The notes under the pieces: generated by a model
Seen by the model: the letters and a program-made list of their open reading frames with translations, nothing else
Told to the model about the DNA's origin: nothing
Databases searched by the model: none
Source of the DNA: Magnimaribacter mokuoloeensis
Lineage (GTDB): Bacteria; Pseudomonadota; Gammaproteobacteria; Magnimaribacterales; Magnimaribacteraceae
Assembly (NCBI GenBank): GCA_041860225.1
Contig: CP151794.1
Coordinates: 1,426,001 to 1,490,000 of the forward strand
DNA: 64,000 bases
Direction: 5' to 3'
Program-made: the position numbers and the translations under genes
Shown here: piece by piece, positions 17,160 through 26,556 of the stretch
Numbering within the stretch: the first letter of the stretch is position 1
Layout: every line of letters starts with the position of its first letter

Positions 17160-18740
17160 TTATATAGACTCTCCTAGAGCTTGTGCTCTTTCGGAAACTG
17201 ACTCTTCATCTGCTTTCAAGTGTTTCACTGCTAAAAATAGTGTGATGGTGGGTATCAATAATATAAATAGAATTAGTGCCATTGATGTTTGCATTGCATC
17301 ACCAGGCGCGTAACCTTGATATTCAAAGAGGTCACTTATTCTTCCTAGAGTATAAGGTCCTAAAGCCAATCCAATCATACTCAAAGTTAGAATAAAGAAA
17401 GCTCCAGCCATAGCTCTCATTCTTGGTAATACAAGATTAGTAACTGTGGTAGCTGCACACCCAACATAAACTGAACTTCCAATATGGTAGATAAAATTAA
17501 AGAGCAGGGACAAATTCTTCGAATCGGAATAGATCATTCCTAGGCAACCTAGGGCGGTGATGATAACGCCACCAACGAAAATTACATATAATCTTCCACC
17601 AACGTACTTGTCTCTTAGCTTGTCGCCAAAATAACCCCCTCCAATAACTCCTATGAAAGAACCGATGGCTGTTATTAAGCCAATGAGGGTTCCTATTTCT
17701 AGTGCAGTCATACCATGATAATTGATATAGAAAGAGGGCGTGAAAGCTGAGTAGGCATAACCTACAAACGGTATACACGGGAATGATATAAATGAATAAA
17801 GTATTGCTTTACTCCTAAACATCAGAGTAAACGCAACAATATCTCTTTTACTGAGACTCTGTATCCAGGTACAAACTAGGTAGGTTCCTATTCCCCAAGC
17901 CACCCATTGGAGAAAATCTCCCGTAAGTTGATAAAGAGAAAAACATAGAATAAAAACTGTAAATGCAATAATAAAGTTTATTCCTAGAGACTTTAATGAA
18001 TCTTTATTGCCCAGAAGTGAAATAGGGGTGAGTCCTATAAATTCCTTAAAAGTATCTTTGAATGGTTCTTTGCTAGGCTCTGTAACTATACCTTCGCTTA
18101 AACCTCGCACTGGCTCTTTTATAAAGGTAAATGTGATAATTGCTAGCAAAATTCCTGGAAGACCAACACCCATAAATGCTGCTTGCCATCCCTTAAGATT
18201 AAAAGGAGCTTGTGTATGGTCAGGATACCAAGAGTTCCAAGTATCTAATATCGCTCCACCTAAAAAGAGTCCTATTCCAGCACCAATATACAAACCACTA
18301 GAATAAATAGAAAGGACAGTAGCTCTTACTTTTGGAGAAAAATAGTCAGAGAGCAGTGAATAAGCTGAAGGCGTTGCACTTGATTCACCTATACCAACTC
18401 CAAACCTGTAAATTGAAAGGCTTAAAAAAGATTTTGCCGTTCCGGATAAAAAAGTCATAAAACTCCAGAAGGCCAAGCCGATACTTATAAGATTCTTTCT
18501 GTTCCAAGAATCTGCTAACTTGCCCATTGGTATTCCTACAACAGAATAAAAGACTCCAAAAGCTGTCCCAAATAGGAAGCCTATATCGCTATTAGAAATT
18601 CCTAAATCTGCCTTTATATCTTCAGCCAAGATTGAAAGAATCTGTCTATCAACAAAGTTAAATATATAGACAAGTACCAGAAGGCTTAGAGCAACTTTAG
18701 CGTGATAGCCGCCTACCTCAGACTTTTTTTCTTCTGACAA
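17160..18740 (-). CDS. MFS transporter, Spinster-like
   Basis: 526-aa inner-membrane major facilitator protein with about 12 hydrophobic helices. NFVDRQILSILAEDIKADLGIS (about 27-48) and the loop 2-3 motif GIPMGKLADSWNRKNLISIG (about 70-89, the G.ladr.gRr signature) are typical of the Spinster-type subfamily, as is YRFGVGIGESSATPSAYSLLSDYF. Substrate unknown. The start is TTG at 18740, preceded by AAGGGGA. It is the last gene of a minus-strand run with two MaoC-type proteins and a phosphotransferase, so export or uptake of a carboxylic acid or lipid-like molecule is a reasonable inference. A strong terminator follows. Confidence 0.88.
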   Translation of the reverse strand: MSEEKKSEVGGYHAKVALSLLVLVYIFNFVDRQILSILAEDIKADLGISNSDIGFLFGTAFGVFYSVVGIPMGKLADSWNRKNLISIGLAFWSFMTFLSGTAKSFLSLSIYRFGVGIGESSATPSAYSLLSDYFSPKVRATVLSIYSSGLYIGAGIGLFLGGAILDTWNSWYPDHTQAPFNLKGWQAAFMGVGLPGILLAIITFTFIKEPVRGLSEGIVTEPSKEPFKDTFKEFIGLTPISLLGNKDSLKSLGINFIIAFTVFILCFSLYQLTGDFLQWVAWGIGTYLVCTWIQSLSKRDIVAFTLMFRSKAILYSFISFPCIPFVGYAYSAFTPSFYINYHGMTALEIGTLIGLITAIGSFIGVIGGGYFGDKLRDKYVGGRLYVIFVGGVIITALGCLGMIYSDSKNLSLLFNFIYHIGSSVYVGCAATTVTNLVLPRMRAMAGAFFILTLSMIGLALGPYTLGRISDLFEYQGYAPGDAMQTSMALILFILLIPTITLFLAVKHLKADEESVSERAQALGESI

Positions 18741-18766
18741 AATTTTCCCCTTTTATTTAATAGGTA

Positions 18767-19186
18767 TTAAGTTTCGATCCTAGCTGTAGCGTTTCCTGTA
18801 ATGACAGCAACATTATCTTGATTGGTAGTTTCAATCGCTAGATCAATTACCTTAGAGCCGTCCTCTTCACGAATCTCAATTATGGTCGCTTTACCGGTAA
18901 GTGTGTCTCCTGGCCATACTTGATTAGTAAACCTAACACCATACTTCTTTAGAGCTCCATCACCAACATAGTCTGTCAGCATAGTGCCTGTAAGTCCCAT
19001 AGACAACATTCCGTGAGCGAACACGCTTGGGTATCCGGCAATCTGGGTTGTGAATATCTCGTCTGTATGTAAGGGGTTATAGTCACCTGACGCCCCTGCA
19101 TACTGTACTATTTGAGTTCGTTTTAGATCTTCGACCAGGACGGCAGAATGAGTATCTCCAACTTTTATTTCGTTTTCTTTTAGCAT
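18767..19186 (-). CDS. MaoC-like hydratase, catalytic hot-dog domain
   Basis: 139-aa single hot-dog protein. The hydratase-2 motif GASGDYNPLHTDE (about 31-43) has the catalytic Asp and His, followed by FAHGMLSMGL (about 58-67). This pattern belongs to R-specific enoyl-CoA hydratases/dehydratases of the MaoC family. It is paired with the gene upstream (19197), which encodes the other half of a two-subunit MaoC enzyme. Ten bases separate the genes; the upstream stop TAG forms part of the AGGAG ribosome-binding site here. Probable substrate is an acyl-CoA; chain type is unknown. Confidence 0.87.
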   Translation of the reverse strand: MLKENEIKVGDTHSAVLVEDLKRTQIVQYAGASGDYNPLHTDEIFTTQIAGYPSVFAHGMLSMGLTGTMLTDYVGDGALKKYGVRFTNQVWPGDTLTGKATIIEIREEDGSKVIDLAIETTNQDNVAVITGNATARIET

Positions 19187-19196
19187 CTTCTTTCTC

Positions 19197-19700
19197 CTAG
19201 CTATCTACAGCTCTTTCAGTTTGAACTCCTACACCTGTAGCAGTTATAACTAATTCTCCATTTTGATTTCTGTATTCAGTAACACTCTCGCTGAATTTCA
19301 ATTTACCAGCTCTTTTACTTTCTTTTTCCCAAGAATTTCCTGGCTTAGTAGTCGCTGTAAGTACATCTCCAGCTTTTACGGGTAAGTGGTATTCAAAATG
19401 TTGTTCTGCATGAAGGCCCATTGCGGCTCCACCACCGCCACCACTCGATTCTTTAGATGGTTTCGCACCAGTTGCTTCTCTACCTGAACCAAACCAGCCT
19501 TCCCCTCCTATCTTCGGTCTTAAAAAATAGTCTGGATCAAATTGAGCACTGGATTGCGCAAATGTTGGTGGAGCAATTATTCCACCTAATTCTGTTTTCT
19601 TCGCATAGTCTTCGTCATGATATATTGGATTTGCATCTCCAACAGACCTTGCAAACATCATTATGTGACTTGCTTCAACTAAAAATTTATCAATTGCCAT
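19197..19700 (-). CDS. MaoC N-terminal-type (FAS1-like) dehydratase subunit
   Basis: 167-aa hot-dog protein of the type that partners a catalytic MaoC subunit. FARSVGDANPIYHDEDYA (about 17-34) resembles the hydratase motif; GGIIAPPTFAQSSAQFDPDYF and HAEQHFEYHLPVKAGDVLTATTKPGNSW match the N-terminal MaoC domain of enzymes acting on bulky acyl-CoAs. A poly-Gly stretch (SSGGGGGAAMG, about 85-95) forms an unusual flexible loop. An AGGAGAGGA Shine-Dalgarno precedes the ATG. The context indicates a heteromeric enoyl-CoA hydratase with the 18767 product. Confidence 0.82.
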   Translation of the reverse strand: MAIDKFLVEASHIMMFARSVGDANPIYHDEDYAKKTELGGIIAPPTFAQSSAQFDPDYFLRPKIGGEGWFGSGREATGAKPSKESSGGGGGAAMGLHAEQHFEYHLPVKAGDVLTATTKPGNSWEKESKRAGKLKFSESVTEYRNQNGELVITATGVGVQTERAVDS

Positions 19701-19709
19701 ATTCCTCTC

Positions 19710-20774
19710 CTATAAAAAATTTTTTTGTACTAAATCCCAAGCAGTATCAGACAGATTCTTCACTCCACTAGCTCGTTCTGCAGCATTTTGATTAGCTGCA
19801 GTTCCATCTCTTACTCTTCCCAGAATGCCTTGTAAGATGCCAGCTAATTTAAATAAATTGTAAGCAGAATAAAGATCCCATTCTTCGGTAAGATCTATTT
19901 CTATTTTCTCAGAATACATTTGTACATAGTCTTCAATAATAGGTATTCCTTTACTTATGCAGTAGTCTTTGTCCGCTAGTTTTGGGTTCATTGTGTATTG
20001 GAGACAATGATAATTAAAGTCAGCGCAAGGATCTCCAAGAGTAGAGAGTTCCCAGTCTAATATAGCAATAACGTTCGGATCATCTTTTCCAACCATTACA
20101 TTAGTCAAACTGTAATCACCATGAACAATGCTAGTTTTCTTCTCTGTGGGTAAATTGTTCGGTAACCATTCAATAAGATTATTCATTGACTCGATAGTTT
20201 CAGTTTCAGAATCTATATACTGTTTAGACCATCTCGAAACCTGCCTCCCCACATAGTTTCCAGGTTTACCAAAACTTTCTAGACCTATTTCAGTTGGATC
20301 TACAAAGTGTAATTTAGCCATTGAATCATTCATTGATTCATAAACACCCTGGGCTTCTACATTATCGCTCTCTTCCATTGCAGGATCCCATAGAACTCTT
20401 CCGTCTTTAAATTCCATAAGATAAAAAGCTGTTCCAATAACGTCATCATCTTCACAAAGTGCATAACTCTTAGGAACAGGAACGTTAGTGTTATTTAGGG
20501 CAGTAATAACTCTGTATTCTCTATCAACTGCATGAGCAGATTTCAGAAGCTTTCCTGGAGGCTTTCGTCTGAGAACATAAGACTGCTTCGGTGTTATAAC
20601 TTTATAAGTCGGATTAGATTGACCGCCCTTAAATTCTTCAACTTCTATTTCACCCTCAAAACCTTCAACATTTTCATGCATGTAGTCTTTGAGTTTGTTT
20701 ACATCAAATTGATGCCTCTCCAAGACCTCCATAGTACCCGTATTTTCATCAGTATCGTGAAGCTCGTTTGTCAT
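19710..20774 (-). CDS. APH/ACAD10-type phosphotransferase
   Basis: 354-aa kinase-fold protein. FKGGQSNPTYKV (about 49-60) is the nucleotide loop, YVLRRKPPGKLLKSAHAVDREYRV matches the ACAD10/LvaA-like branch, HGDYSLTNVMV (about 219-229) is the catalytic loop with Asp and Asn, and AILDWELSTLGDPCAD (about 238-253) holds the metal-binding Asp. Members of this branch (human ACAD10, Pseudomonas LvaA) phosphorylate the hydroxyl of 4-hydroxyacyl-CoAs before dehydration. Adjacent MaoC-type genes fit that use, but the substrate is inferred. First gene of the unit ending at 17160; 46 bp downstream of folM on the same strand. Confidence 0.84.
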   Translation of the reverse strand: MTNELHDTDENTGTMEVLERHQFDVNKLKDYMHENVEGFEGEIEVEEFKGGQSNPTYKVITPKQSYVLRRKPPGKLLKSAHAVDREYRVITALNNTNVPVPKSYALCEDDDVIGTAFYLMEFKDGRVLWDPAMEESDNVEAQGVYESMNDSMAKLHFVDPTEIGLESFGKPGNYVGRQVSRWSKQYIDSETETIESMNNLIEWLPNNLPTEKKTSIVHGDYSLTNVMVGKDDPNVIAILDWELSTLGDPCADFNYHCLQYTMNPKLADKDYCISKGIPIIEDYVQMYSEKIEIDLTEEWDLYSAYNLFKLAGILQGILGRVRDGTAANQNAAERASGVKNLSDTAWDLVQKNFL

Positions 20775-20820
20775 GTTTCAATAATAAGATAGTTATAAAA
20801 AGGATAAAAGTAATAATTTT

Positions 20821-21552
20821 TTAGATTACTGATCTTCCTCCATCTACTTTTATTACCTGGCCCGTAATATATTTTGCACTTGTTAAGAAGACGGCAACTG
20901 AAGATATGTCTTTAGGACTTCCAATTCTTCCTAAAGGCACTTTAGACAACCTTTCCTTTTGTTGTTCCTCGGTTAGATCTTCGTCCTCAGGCCATAGAAT
21001 GGCTCCAGGAGATATGGCATTCACTCTGATGTCGGGAGCTAATTCTTTTGCTAGTGACTTTGTTATTCCTTCAAGTGCAGATTTTGCACCAGAATAAAGA
21101 CTAAAGTTCTTTATACCCTTTGGTGCAAGGGTGTCTGAAATATTAATTACACAACCTTTTCCTTTCTTTAAAAAGGGTAAAAGCGCCTGTGTTAAAAAAA
21201 GAGGTGTAGTTGCATTTGTAGCCAATAGGTCATCCCATTCATTTTGAGAGGCCTGCTCAATAGGAGTAGGGTAGAAACTTGAAGCATTATTTACTAGGAC
21301 TTCTAACTCATCTGTTATTTCCGCAACTCCCTTTGTTAATCTTTCTATAGAAGATCTATCATTAAAATCTGCTTGAAGAATATGGCACGAATCTTTTCTT
21401 ATATTATTTAAAGATTCTTTGATTTCTTTAGCTTCTGAATCAGAAGAGTTGTAGTGAAAGATAATATTAAAACCTTCTTCATGAAAATGTTTACATGTAG
21501 TTTTGCCTATTCTTTTAGCTCCACCTGTTAAAAAGATAAATTTTGCCTTCAT
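20821..21552 (-). CDS. folM: pteridine reductase (FolM/PTR1-like SDR)
   Basis: NAD(P)H-dependent short-chain dehydrogenase, 243 aa. The cofactor motif TGGAKRIG (about 9-16) has Arg in place of the usual Gly, the TGxxxRIG variant that marks pteridine reductases. NNASSFYPTPI (about 86-96), the catalytic Tyr-Lys in YSGAKSALEG and the loop SPGAILWPE (about 184-192) are all typical of that family. Members reduce dihydrobiopterin/dihydromonapterin or dihydrofolate. Overlaps cca by 4 bp at the end of the lptD-to-cca run. Confidence 0.85.
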   Translation of the reverse strand: MKAKFIFLTGGAKRIGKTTCKHFHEEGFNIIFHYNSSDSEAKEIKESLNNIRKDSCHILQADFNDRSSIERLTKGVAEITDELEVLVNNASSFYPTPIEQASQNEWDDLLATNATTPLFLTQALLPFLKKGKGCVINISDTLAPKGIKNFSLYSGAKSALEGITKSLAKELAPDIRVNAISPGAILWPEDEDLTEEQQKERLSKVPLGRIGSPKDISSVAVFLTSAKYITGQVIKVDGGRSVI

Positions 21553-22616
21553 ATGTTTGATAGAAATTTTTTTAAGGCAGCTAATCTATCCTGATGTAAT
21601 TTTTTTGCAATTAATTTGCCTTCTTTCAAAGACGTGTCTGCTTGAATATCAATCAATAATTTGTGAATTTCTTTCCAGAACTCGTTGCCTAAAGCTTTAT
21701 CTTTATCAATGTAGTAAGAAGCTTTTTCGGCCCTCAAAAACCTATCAGGCTTTCTTAAGAAGTCGGCTTTAAGTATAAGGTCCATGACCGAATTGGGTGA
21801 CAAGTCCTGTTCATAAAAAAATCTTAAGTTTCTACAGACTGAAGATACCTCGCCAAACTCTTTTGGTGTATTAAAAGACACATTTATTTCTTCAAGATTT
21901 TCATTTTCAACAATAGCCGCGGACCATCTTATGGCAAGGTCTTCATTTTCTTTAGAAACATCTTCCAAAGCTTTAAGATTTATACTTACTGAATCCACTA
22001 TTCTTTGCAAACACCCGACTTCATCCAGTACAGAAAAGAAGACTTCTGGATTCTTTGTTGAAAGAGCCTTAGATGTCTCCAGCCAAATCCTTTCTTTGCT
22101 AAGGGTTTCAATTTCTCCAGAATTACTTATCTTGCTCATGAGCTTAAGGGTTTCATCTTCAATCTCAAATCCTAAGAACTTCAATTTAGAAGCAAATCTA
22201 GCAACCCTAAGTACCCTGAGAGGATCTTCTTCAAATGCAGAAGAGACTTTTCTTAATATTCTATTGTTTATATCTTCAATTCCATTATATGGATCAATTA
22301 ATTCACCATTACTATCTTTAGCAATTGCATTTACAGTGAGGTCTCTTCTGAGTAGGTCTTCTTCAAGAGATACGGAAGAATCAAATTTAAATTGAAAACC
22401 TTTATGTCCTGTGCCTGATTTCCTCTCTTTTCTTGCTAGAGCATATTCTTCTTTGGTCTCAGGATGCAGGAAAACAGGAAAGTCTTTACCTATTTTTTTA
22501 TAACCTTTTGAAGAAAGTTCGTTTTCAGAAGCGCCGACAACAACCCAGTCGTTTTCATAAACTTCTATATTTAGCAATTTATCTCTTACTGCTCCGCCAA
22601 CTAGGTAAATTTTCAT
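21549..22616 (-). CDS. cca: CCA tRNA nucleotidyltransferase, short form
   Basis: Adds or repairs the CCA end of tRNAs. 355 aa. The class II nucleotidyltransferase head is intact: YLVGGAVRDKLL (4-15), the catalytic acidic pair in ENDWVVVGA (about 21-29), RKERKSGTGHKGF, LEEDLLRRDLTVNAIA and FEEDPLRVLRVARFASKL (about 127-144). The E. coli enzyme (about 412 aa) continues into an HD phosphohydrolase domain. Here the protein is about 55 residues shorter and I see no HD motif, so it is likely nucleotidyltransferase only. Four bases downstream of apaH. Confidence 0.9.
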   Translation of the reverse strand: MKIYLVGGAVRDKLLNIEVYENDWVVVGASENELSSKGYKKIGKDFPVFLHPETKEEYALARKERKSGTGHKGFQFKFDSSVSLEEDLLRRDLTVNAIAKDSNGELIDPYNGIEDINNRILRKVSSAFEEDPLRVLRVARFASKLKFLGFEIEDETLKLMSKISNSGEIETLSKERIWLETSKALSTKNPEVFFSVLDEVGCLQRIVDSVSINLKALEDVSKENEDLAIRWSAAIVENENLEEINVSFNTPKEFGEVSSVCRNLRFFYEQDLSPNSVMDLILKADFLRKPDRFLRAEKASYYIDKDKALGNEFWKEIHKLLIDIQADTSLKEGKLIAKKLHQDRLAALKKFLSNI

Positions 22617-22620
22617 ATAA

Positions 22621-23454
22621 TCAATTCAGCTTATCACATGAGAACATTGAAAGATCTTCTAGCCTCATTGCTGTAAGTTTGTTTCCCCACGCACAACCAG
22701 TATCCAAAGCCGTAATATTTTCTTTGCCAGTAAAACCATCTAATGCTGCCCAATGTCCAAAAAGTAGATGAGTATTTTCGTTCAGTATTTTTAATTTGTA
22801 TTCAAACCAAGGTTTTAAGTTACCAGGTGCAGTTTCTATCTTTCCTTTATATTTTAGATCAATTGAACCATCTGAATTATAAAATCTCATTCGAGTAAGA
22901 TAATTAAGATTTAATCTCATCTTTTCTTCTGTGGTCACACACTTATCGGGATGATTTGGTTCATTTCCAAATACATAATTTAAAAAATAACTAGAATTTT
23001 CATTCTGTAAAGATTGACCTAATTTATTTGAATTTTTTATCAGATCATCTTTGGACCAATGCGGTGGTATTCCGGCATGCGTCATAACAAACTCCTTTTC
23101 CCCTTTATTAGTATCAATTTTTTCTATGCTATGAAGAGGCTGAGACTTTAACCATTCTATTAATATATTTCTTTTAGGGCTTTCTAAGACGTCTTGAAAT
23201 GTGTCTTTTTCGTTTATTTCTCTAATTGAATCTGATACTGCAATTAGATGTAGGTCATGATTTCCTAATACAATTCTACAATTATCTTTAATCGAATGAA
23301 GATAGAGTAGGCAATTGAGAGAGTCAGAACCTCGATTAACCAAGTCTCCACAAAACCACAGCACATCTTTTTTTTTATCGAAATCGATTCTAGTTAAAAG
23401 TTGCTGTAACTCCTCATAACATCCTTGTAAATCTCCGATAGCATAATTCGACAT
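22621..23454 (-). CDS. apaH: symmetrical diadenosine tetraphosphatase ApaH
   Basis: Metallophosphatase (277 aa) that splits Ap4A into two ADP and also removes NpnN caps from RNA. Metal-binding motifs are in order: AIGDLQGC (5-12), WFCGDLVNRGSDS (about 33-45), VLGNHDLHL (about 62-70), and TGCAWGNKLTAMRL near the C-terminus. Its start overlaps the rsmA stop by one base (TAATG). The small apaG gene that usually lies between rsmA and apaH is missing. Confidence 0.95.
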   Translation of the reverse strand: MSNYAIGDLQGCYEELQQLLTRIDFDKKKDVLWFCGDLVNRGSDSLNCLLYLHSIKDNCRIVLGNHDLHLIAVSDSIREINEKDTFQDVLESPKRNILIEWLKSQPLHSIEKIDTNKGEKEFVMTHAGIPPHWSKDDLIKNSNKLGQSLQNENSSYFLNYVFGNEPNHPDKCVTTEEKMRLNLNYLTRMRFYNSDGSIDLKYKGKIETAPGNLKPWFEYKLKILNENTHLLFGHWAALDGFTGKENITALDTGCAWGNKLTAMRLEDLSMFSCDKLN

Positions 23455-24218
23455 TAAAGTAGAGTTTCTGCAATTTTTACATATTCTTCAACAGATATAT
23501 TTTCTGGTCTTAATTTGGGATCAATATCTAGATTTATAAGTTCTGAACCAGAGATTATCTTTTCAAATGATTTGCCAACCATCTTTCTCTTATGCATGAA
23601 AGCTAGTTGGGTGATTTCTTGTAATTTAGTTGAAATAGGATCATTGATACTTCTATTAGCAATAGCCTCAAATCTAATAAAAACACTTTCAACCTTAGGT
23701 TTTGGAGAGAAACTTTCTCGCTCTATAAAGAAACAAAATTTAGGTCTTGTTAAATATTGAGTGATCACAGAAATTCTTCCAAAATTCTTGTTATCACTTT
23801 TCGCTATTAATCTATTACCAAATTCTTTTTGAAACATGAAATGCATATCTGAGAAAAATTCAAGATATTTAAAGCTCCAAAACATAATTGGTGTTGAAAT
23901 GTTATAAGGCAAATTCCCAATAACTCTTATCTTATTTTTAGAGATTTTAGATGGATCAAAATCTAGTATATTTTCATTATGTAGATAGAAATTTCCGTTG
24001 TTTTCTAATTTCTTCAATTCTTTTGATAGATCATTGTCCATCTCTACCGCATGAGTGCATCGAGACTTATTTAATAATTCCTTGGTAATGGCCCCTTTAC
24101 CAGGACCTATTTCTAGGAAGAGATCATTTGCATCTGGATTAACGTAATTTACAAGTTGGCCTATAACTGCAGAATCTATCAAAAAATTCTGCCCCAGACT
24201 TTTTTTAGCTCGTGGCAT
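23454..24218 (-). CDS. rsmA: 16S rRNA dimethyladenosine transferase RsmA/KsgA
   Basis: Dimethylates A1518 and A1519 in helix 45 of 16S rRNA, a late 30S assembly checkpoint. 254 aa. KSLGQNFLIDSAVIGQL (about 6-22), the SAM-binding LFLEIGPGKGAITKELL (about 34-50) and the catalytic NLPYNIS (about 102-108) are present, and the C-terminal small domain is intact. Three bases downstream of pdxA and overlapping apaH by one base. Confidence 0.96.
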   Translation of the reverse strand: MPRAKKSLGQNFLIDSAVIGQLVNYVNPDANDLFLEIGPGKGAITKELLNKSRCTHAVEMDNDLSKELKKLENNGNFYLHNENILDFDPSKISKNKIRVIGNLPYNISTPIMFWSFKYLEFFSDMHFMFQKEFGNRLIAKSDNKNFGRISVITQYLTRPKFCFFIERESFSPKPKVESVFIRFEAIANRSINDPISTKLQEITQLAFMHKRKMVGKSFEKIISGSELINLDIDPKLRPENISVEEYVKIAETLL

Positions 24219-24221
24219 CTT

Positions 24222-25205
24222 TTAGATTTTTTTGCTCATTGAAAAGGCCATTTCCATTGCCGCTATCAAACTAGATTCGTCAGCACTGCCTAGACCAGCC
24301 TTATCGTATGCCGTTCCATGATCTACAGATGTTCTTATGAAAGGAAGTCCTAAAGTTATATTAACTGTCTCTCCGAAACCCATAGTCTTGATTACTGGAA
24401 GACCTTGATCATGGAACATCGCTAGAAATGCATCTGCCTTTTTAGTTTCATCTTTTTCTATAAAAGCAGTATCTGCTGATATTGGACCAATGGTATGAAT
24501 TCCCTTTTCTTTTAAATTCTGCAGGGCAGGTGATATGACTTCTTTTTCCTCTTTACCAATATAACCGCCATCACCCGCATGTGGATTTATTCCTAGAACT
24601 TTAATTAGTGGATCATTTGTATTCCAATAATCTCTCAATGATGTATGAATAATTTCTACTACCTCTTCAATATGACCCTTATTAATAAAATCAGATACTT
24701 CATTTAATGGTATGTGTGTTGATGCCAAAGCAACCTTGATTTTTTGGTTAGCCAACATCATGACAACCTTATTAGTTTTTCCTAATTTTGCTAACTCTTC
24801 CGTATGCCCTGTGAAAGGAATGCCTCCTTCATTTATTATTTCTTTATTGATGGGACAAGTCACTATTGCATCAAACTCTTTTGAAATAGTTTTGTTTACT
24901 GACTCTTCAAAAATATTGATTATGTAGTCTGCAGATTTCGGGTTTGGTTTGCTCGAAGAAATATCTACTCCTATGGGCTTATCGACCATCCACAGGAAGT
25001 CATTAGAGATAGAGTCTTCTTCCTCGCCTTTATACTCTCTTATGTTTATCTCTTGATTTATTTGTTTAGCTCTTTCGACAAAAAGATCTATATTGCCAAA
25101 TACGATTGGCTTATAGCTTAGAATTTTTTTATTGCCGAAAGCTTTGATACATATGTCTGGACCTATTCCTGCCGGGTCTCCGGAAGAGACAGCAATTTTG
25201 GTCAT
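24222..25205 (-). CDS. pdxA: 4-hydroxythreonine-4-phosphate dehydrogenase
   Basis: NAD-dependent enzyme of the DXP-independent-of-ribose vitamin B6 route, which oxidises 4-phosphohydroxy-threonine. 327 aa. SSGDPAGIGPDICIKAF (about 7-23), TCPINKEIINEGGIPFTGHTEEL (metal and substrate His), LGINPHAGDGGYIG and AMFHDQGLPVIKTMGF supply the conserved metal ligands; HGTAYDKAGLGSAD ends the active site. Start overlaps the surA stop by 4 bp (ATGA). Confidence 0.96.
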   Translation of the reverse strand: MTKIAVSSGDPAGIGPDICIKAFGNKKILSYKPIVFGNIDLFVERAKQINQEINIREYKGEEEDSISNDFLWMVDKPIGVDISSSKPNPKSADYIINIFEESVNKTISKEFDAIVTCPINKEIINEGGIPFTGHTEELAKLGKTNKVVMMLANQKIKVALASTHIPLNEVSDFINKGHIEEVVEIIHTSLRDYWNTNDPLIKVLGINPHAGDGGYIGKEEKEVISPALQNLKEKGIHTIGPISADTAFIEKDETKKADAFLAMFHDQGLPVIKTMGFGETVNITLGLPFIRTSVDHGTAYDKAGLGSADESSLIAAMEMAFSMSKKI

Positions 25206-26536
25206 GAGGTTAACTTTATATCAACGTAAGCTTCCGCCCTTAGCTCTATAAGAGTGCTTTGAAGCTCTTGTTCAAATTTTCTCTTAAAGATAATTTGATA
25301 AGCACGATTTTTTTGTTCTTCTTGGCTTACATCTTCGTTTCTTCTATCCATGACTTCAATAATATGCCAACCAAAAGAAGATTTTACTGGCTGAGATACT
25401 TGCCCTATCTTTGTAGCGTTTAAAGTTGTTTCAAAAGCCGGATCGTAGTCACCAGGATTGCTCCATCCAAGTTCTCCTCCATCCATTTTAGAGCCTGGAT
25501 CTTCAGAAAATTGTCTAGCGAGCTGCTTAAAGTCTTCCCCATCTTCTAATCTTGCATAGATATCATTTATCAACTCTTCAGTTTGTTTTTCTGTTCTAAT
25601 TTCAGAAGGTTGAACCAAAATATGTCTAGCAAGAGTTTGGTCTAAAAACTTGACTGTATTTCCTCTTTTATCAGTTAATTTTAGGATATGGAATCCTGCT
25701 CCACTTCTTACAGGCTGAGCTACTTCTCCTACTTTCAATTCAGAAACAACTTGAGCGAATAGACTCGGTAATTCTGCTGAGGTTCTCCAGCCTAAAAAAC
25801 CACCTTCTAGTGCATTTTGTCCAGATGAGTAAGATGCTGCTAGTTTTTCAAAACTTTCACCATTATTTAGTCTTTCTATCAAAGAATTTGCATTATTCTG
25901 TATTTCTCCGACTTCTTCCTCGGTCAGTCCACTTTTTACTGAAAGCAATATATGCTGAACATTATATTGTTCCGCAAGTTGAGTTTTGCCTTCTTCAGAA
26001 TTGATAAAATTTTCAAGTTCTTGTTCAGAGATATCGATCTTAGCTCCTACTTTTCCTCTTTGAACTCTTTGAATTATTAGTTCTTTTCTTATGGTGTCCC
26101 TAAAAGATTTATAAGATGTTCCTTCTTCTTCCAGCTTGATTCTGAAATCATCAAGACTTAGATTATTCTGAGCGGATACCCTCGATAAAGTTTGATTTAG
26201 TTCGGAATCACTGATCTTAATTCCAGCTCTTTCTGCAATTTGTAGTTGAATCTCCTCAATAATTAGCCTGTCTAGAACTTGTTCTTCAAGTAAGTTTAAA
26301 GGAGGCAACTCAGCTTTATCACTTTTGAGCCTTATAAGAATTTCTTCAACTCTAGCATTGAGTTGTGATTCCATAATTACACCTGAGTCTACTACTGCAA
26401 CAACCCTATCTAGAAGTTCTATCTTGCCAAATATATTTGTTGAAATAGAAATACTTACGAAGATAAATACAATGTTTTTCCAGGCCTTAATCATAAATTC
26501 TATTATTCTTGATAAATACATAGATGCTATTGTCAT
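25202..26536 (-). CDS. surA: periplasmic chaperone/peptidyl-prolyl isomerase SurA
   Basis: Periplasmic chaperone for outer-membrane proteins, including LptD encoded just upstream. The hydrophobic MIKAWKNIVFIFVSISIST is the signal peptide. The N-terminal chaperone domain starts at LLDRVVAVVDSGVIMESQL, and two parvulin domains follow (QHILLS ... GAGFHILKLTDKRG and ARHILVQ ... SSFGWHIIEVMDRR). Two starts are plausible: ATG 26536 has an AAGAAGAG Shine-Dalgarno, whereas ATG 26494 puts the signal peptide right at the N-terminus and gives about 430 aa, the E. coli length. 20 bp downstream of lptD. Confidence 0.94.
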   Translation of the reverse strand: MTIASMYLSRIIEFMIKAWKNIVFIFVSISISTNIFGKIELLDRVVAVVDSGVIMESQLNARVEEILIRLKSDKAELPPLNLLEEQVLDRLIIEEIQLQIAERAGIKISDSELNQTLSRVSAQNNLSLDDFRIKLEEEGTSYKSFRDTIRKELIIQRVQRGKVGAKIDISEQELENFINSEEGKTQLAEQYNVQHILLSVKSGLTEEEVGEIQNNANSLIERLNNGESFEKLAASYSSGQNALEGGFLGWRTSAELPSLFAQVVSELKVGEVAQPVRSGAGFHILKLTDKRGNTVKFLDQTLARHILVQPSEIRTEKQTEELINDIYARLEDGEDFKQLARQFSEDPGSKMDGGELGWSNPGDYDPAFETTLNATKIGQVSQPVKSSFGWHIIEVMDRRNEDVSQEEQKNRAYQIIFKRKFEQELQSTLIELRAEAYVDIKLTS

Positions 26537-26556
26537 CTTTTTTGCTCTTCTTGCAA

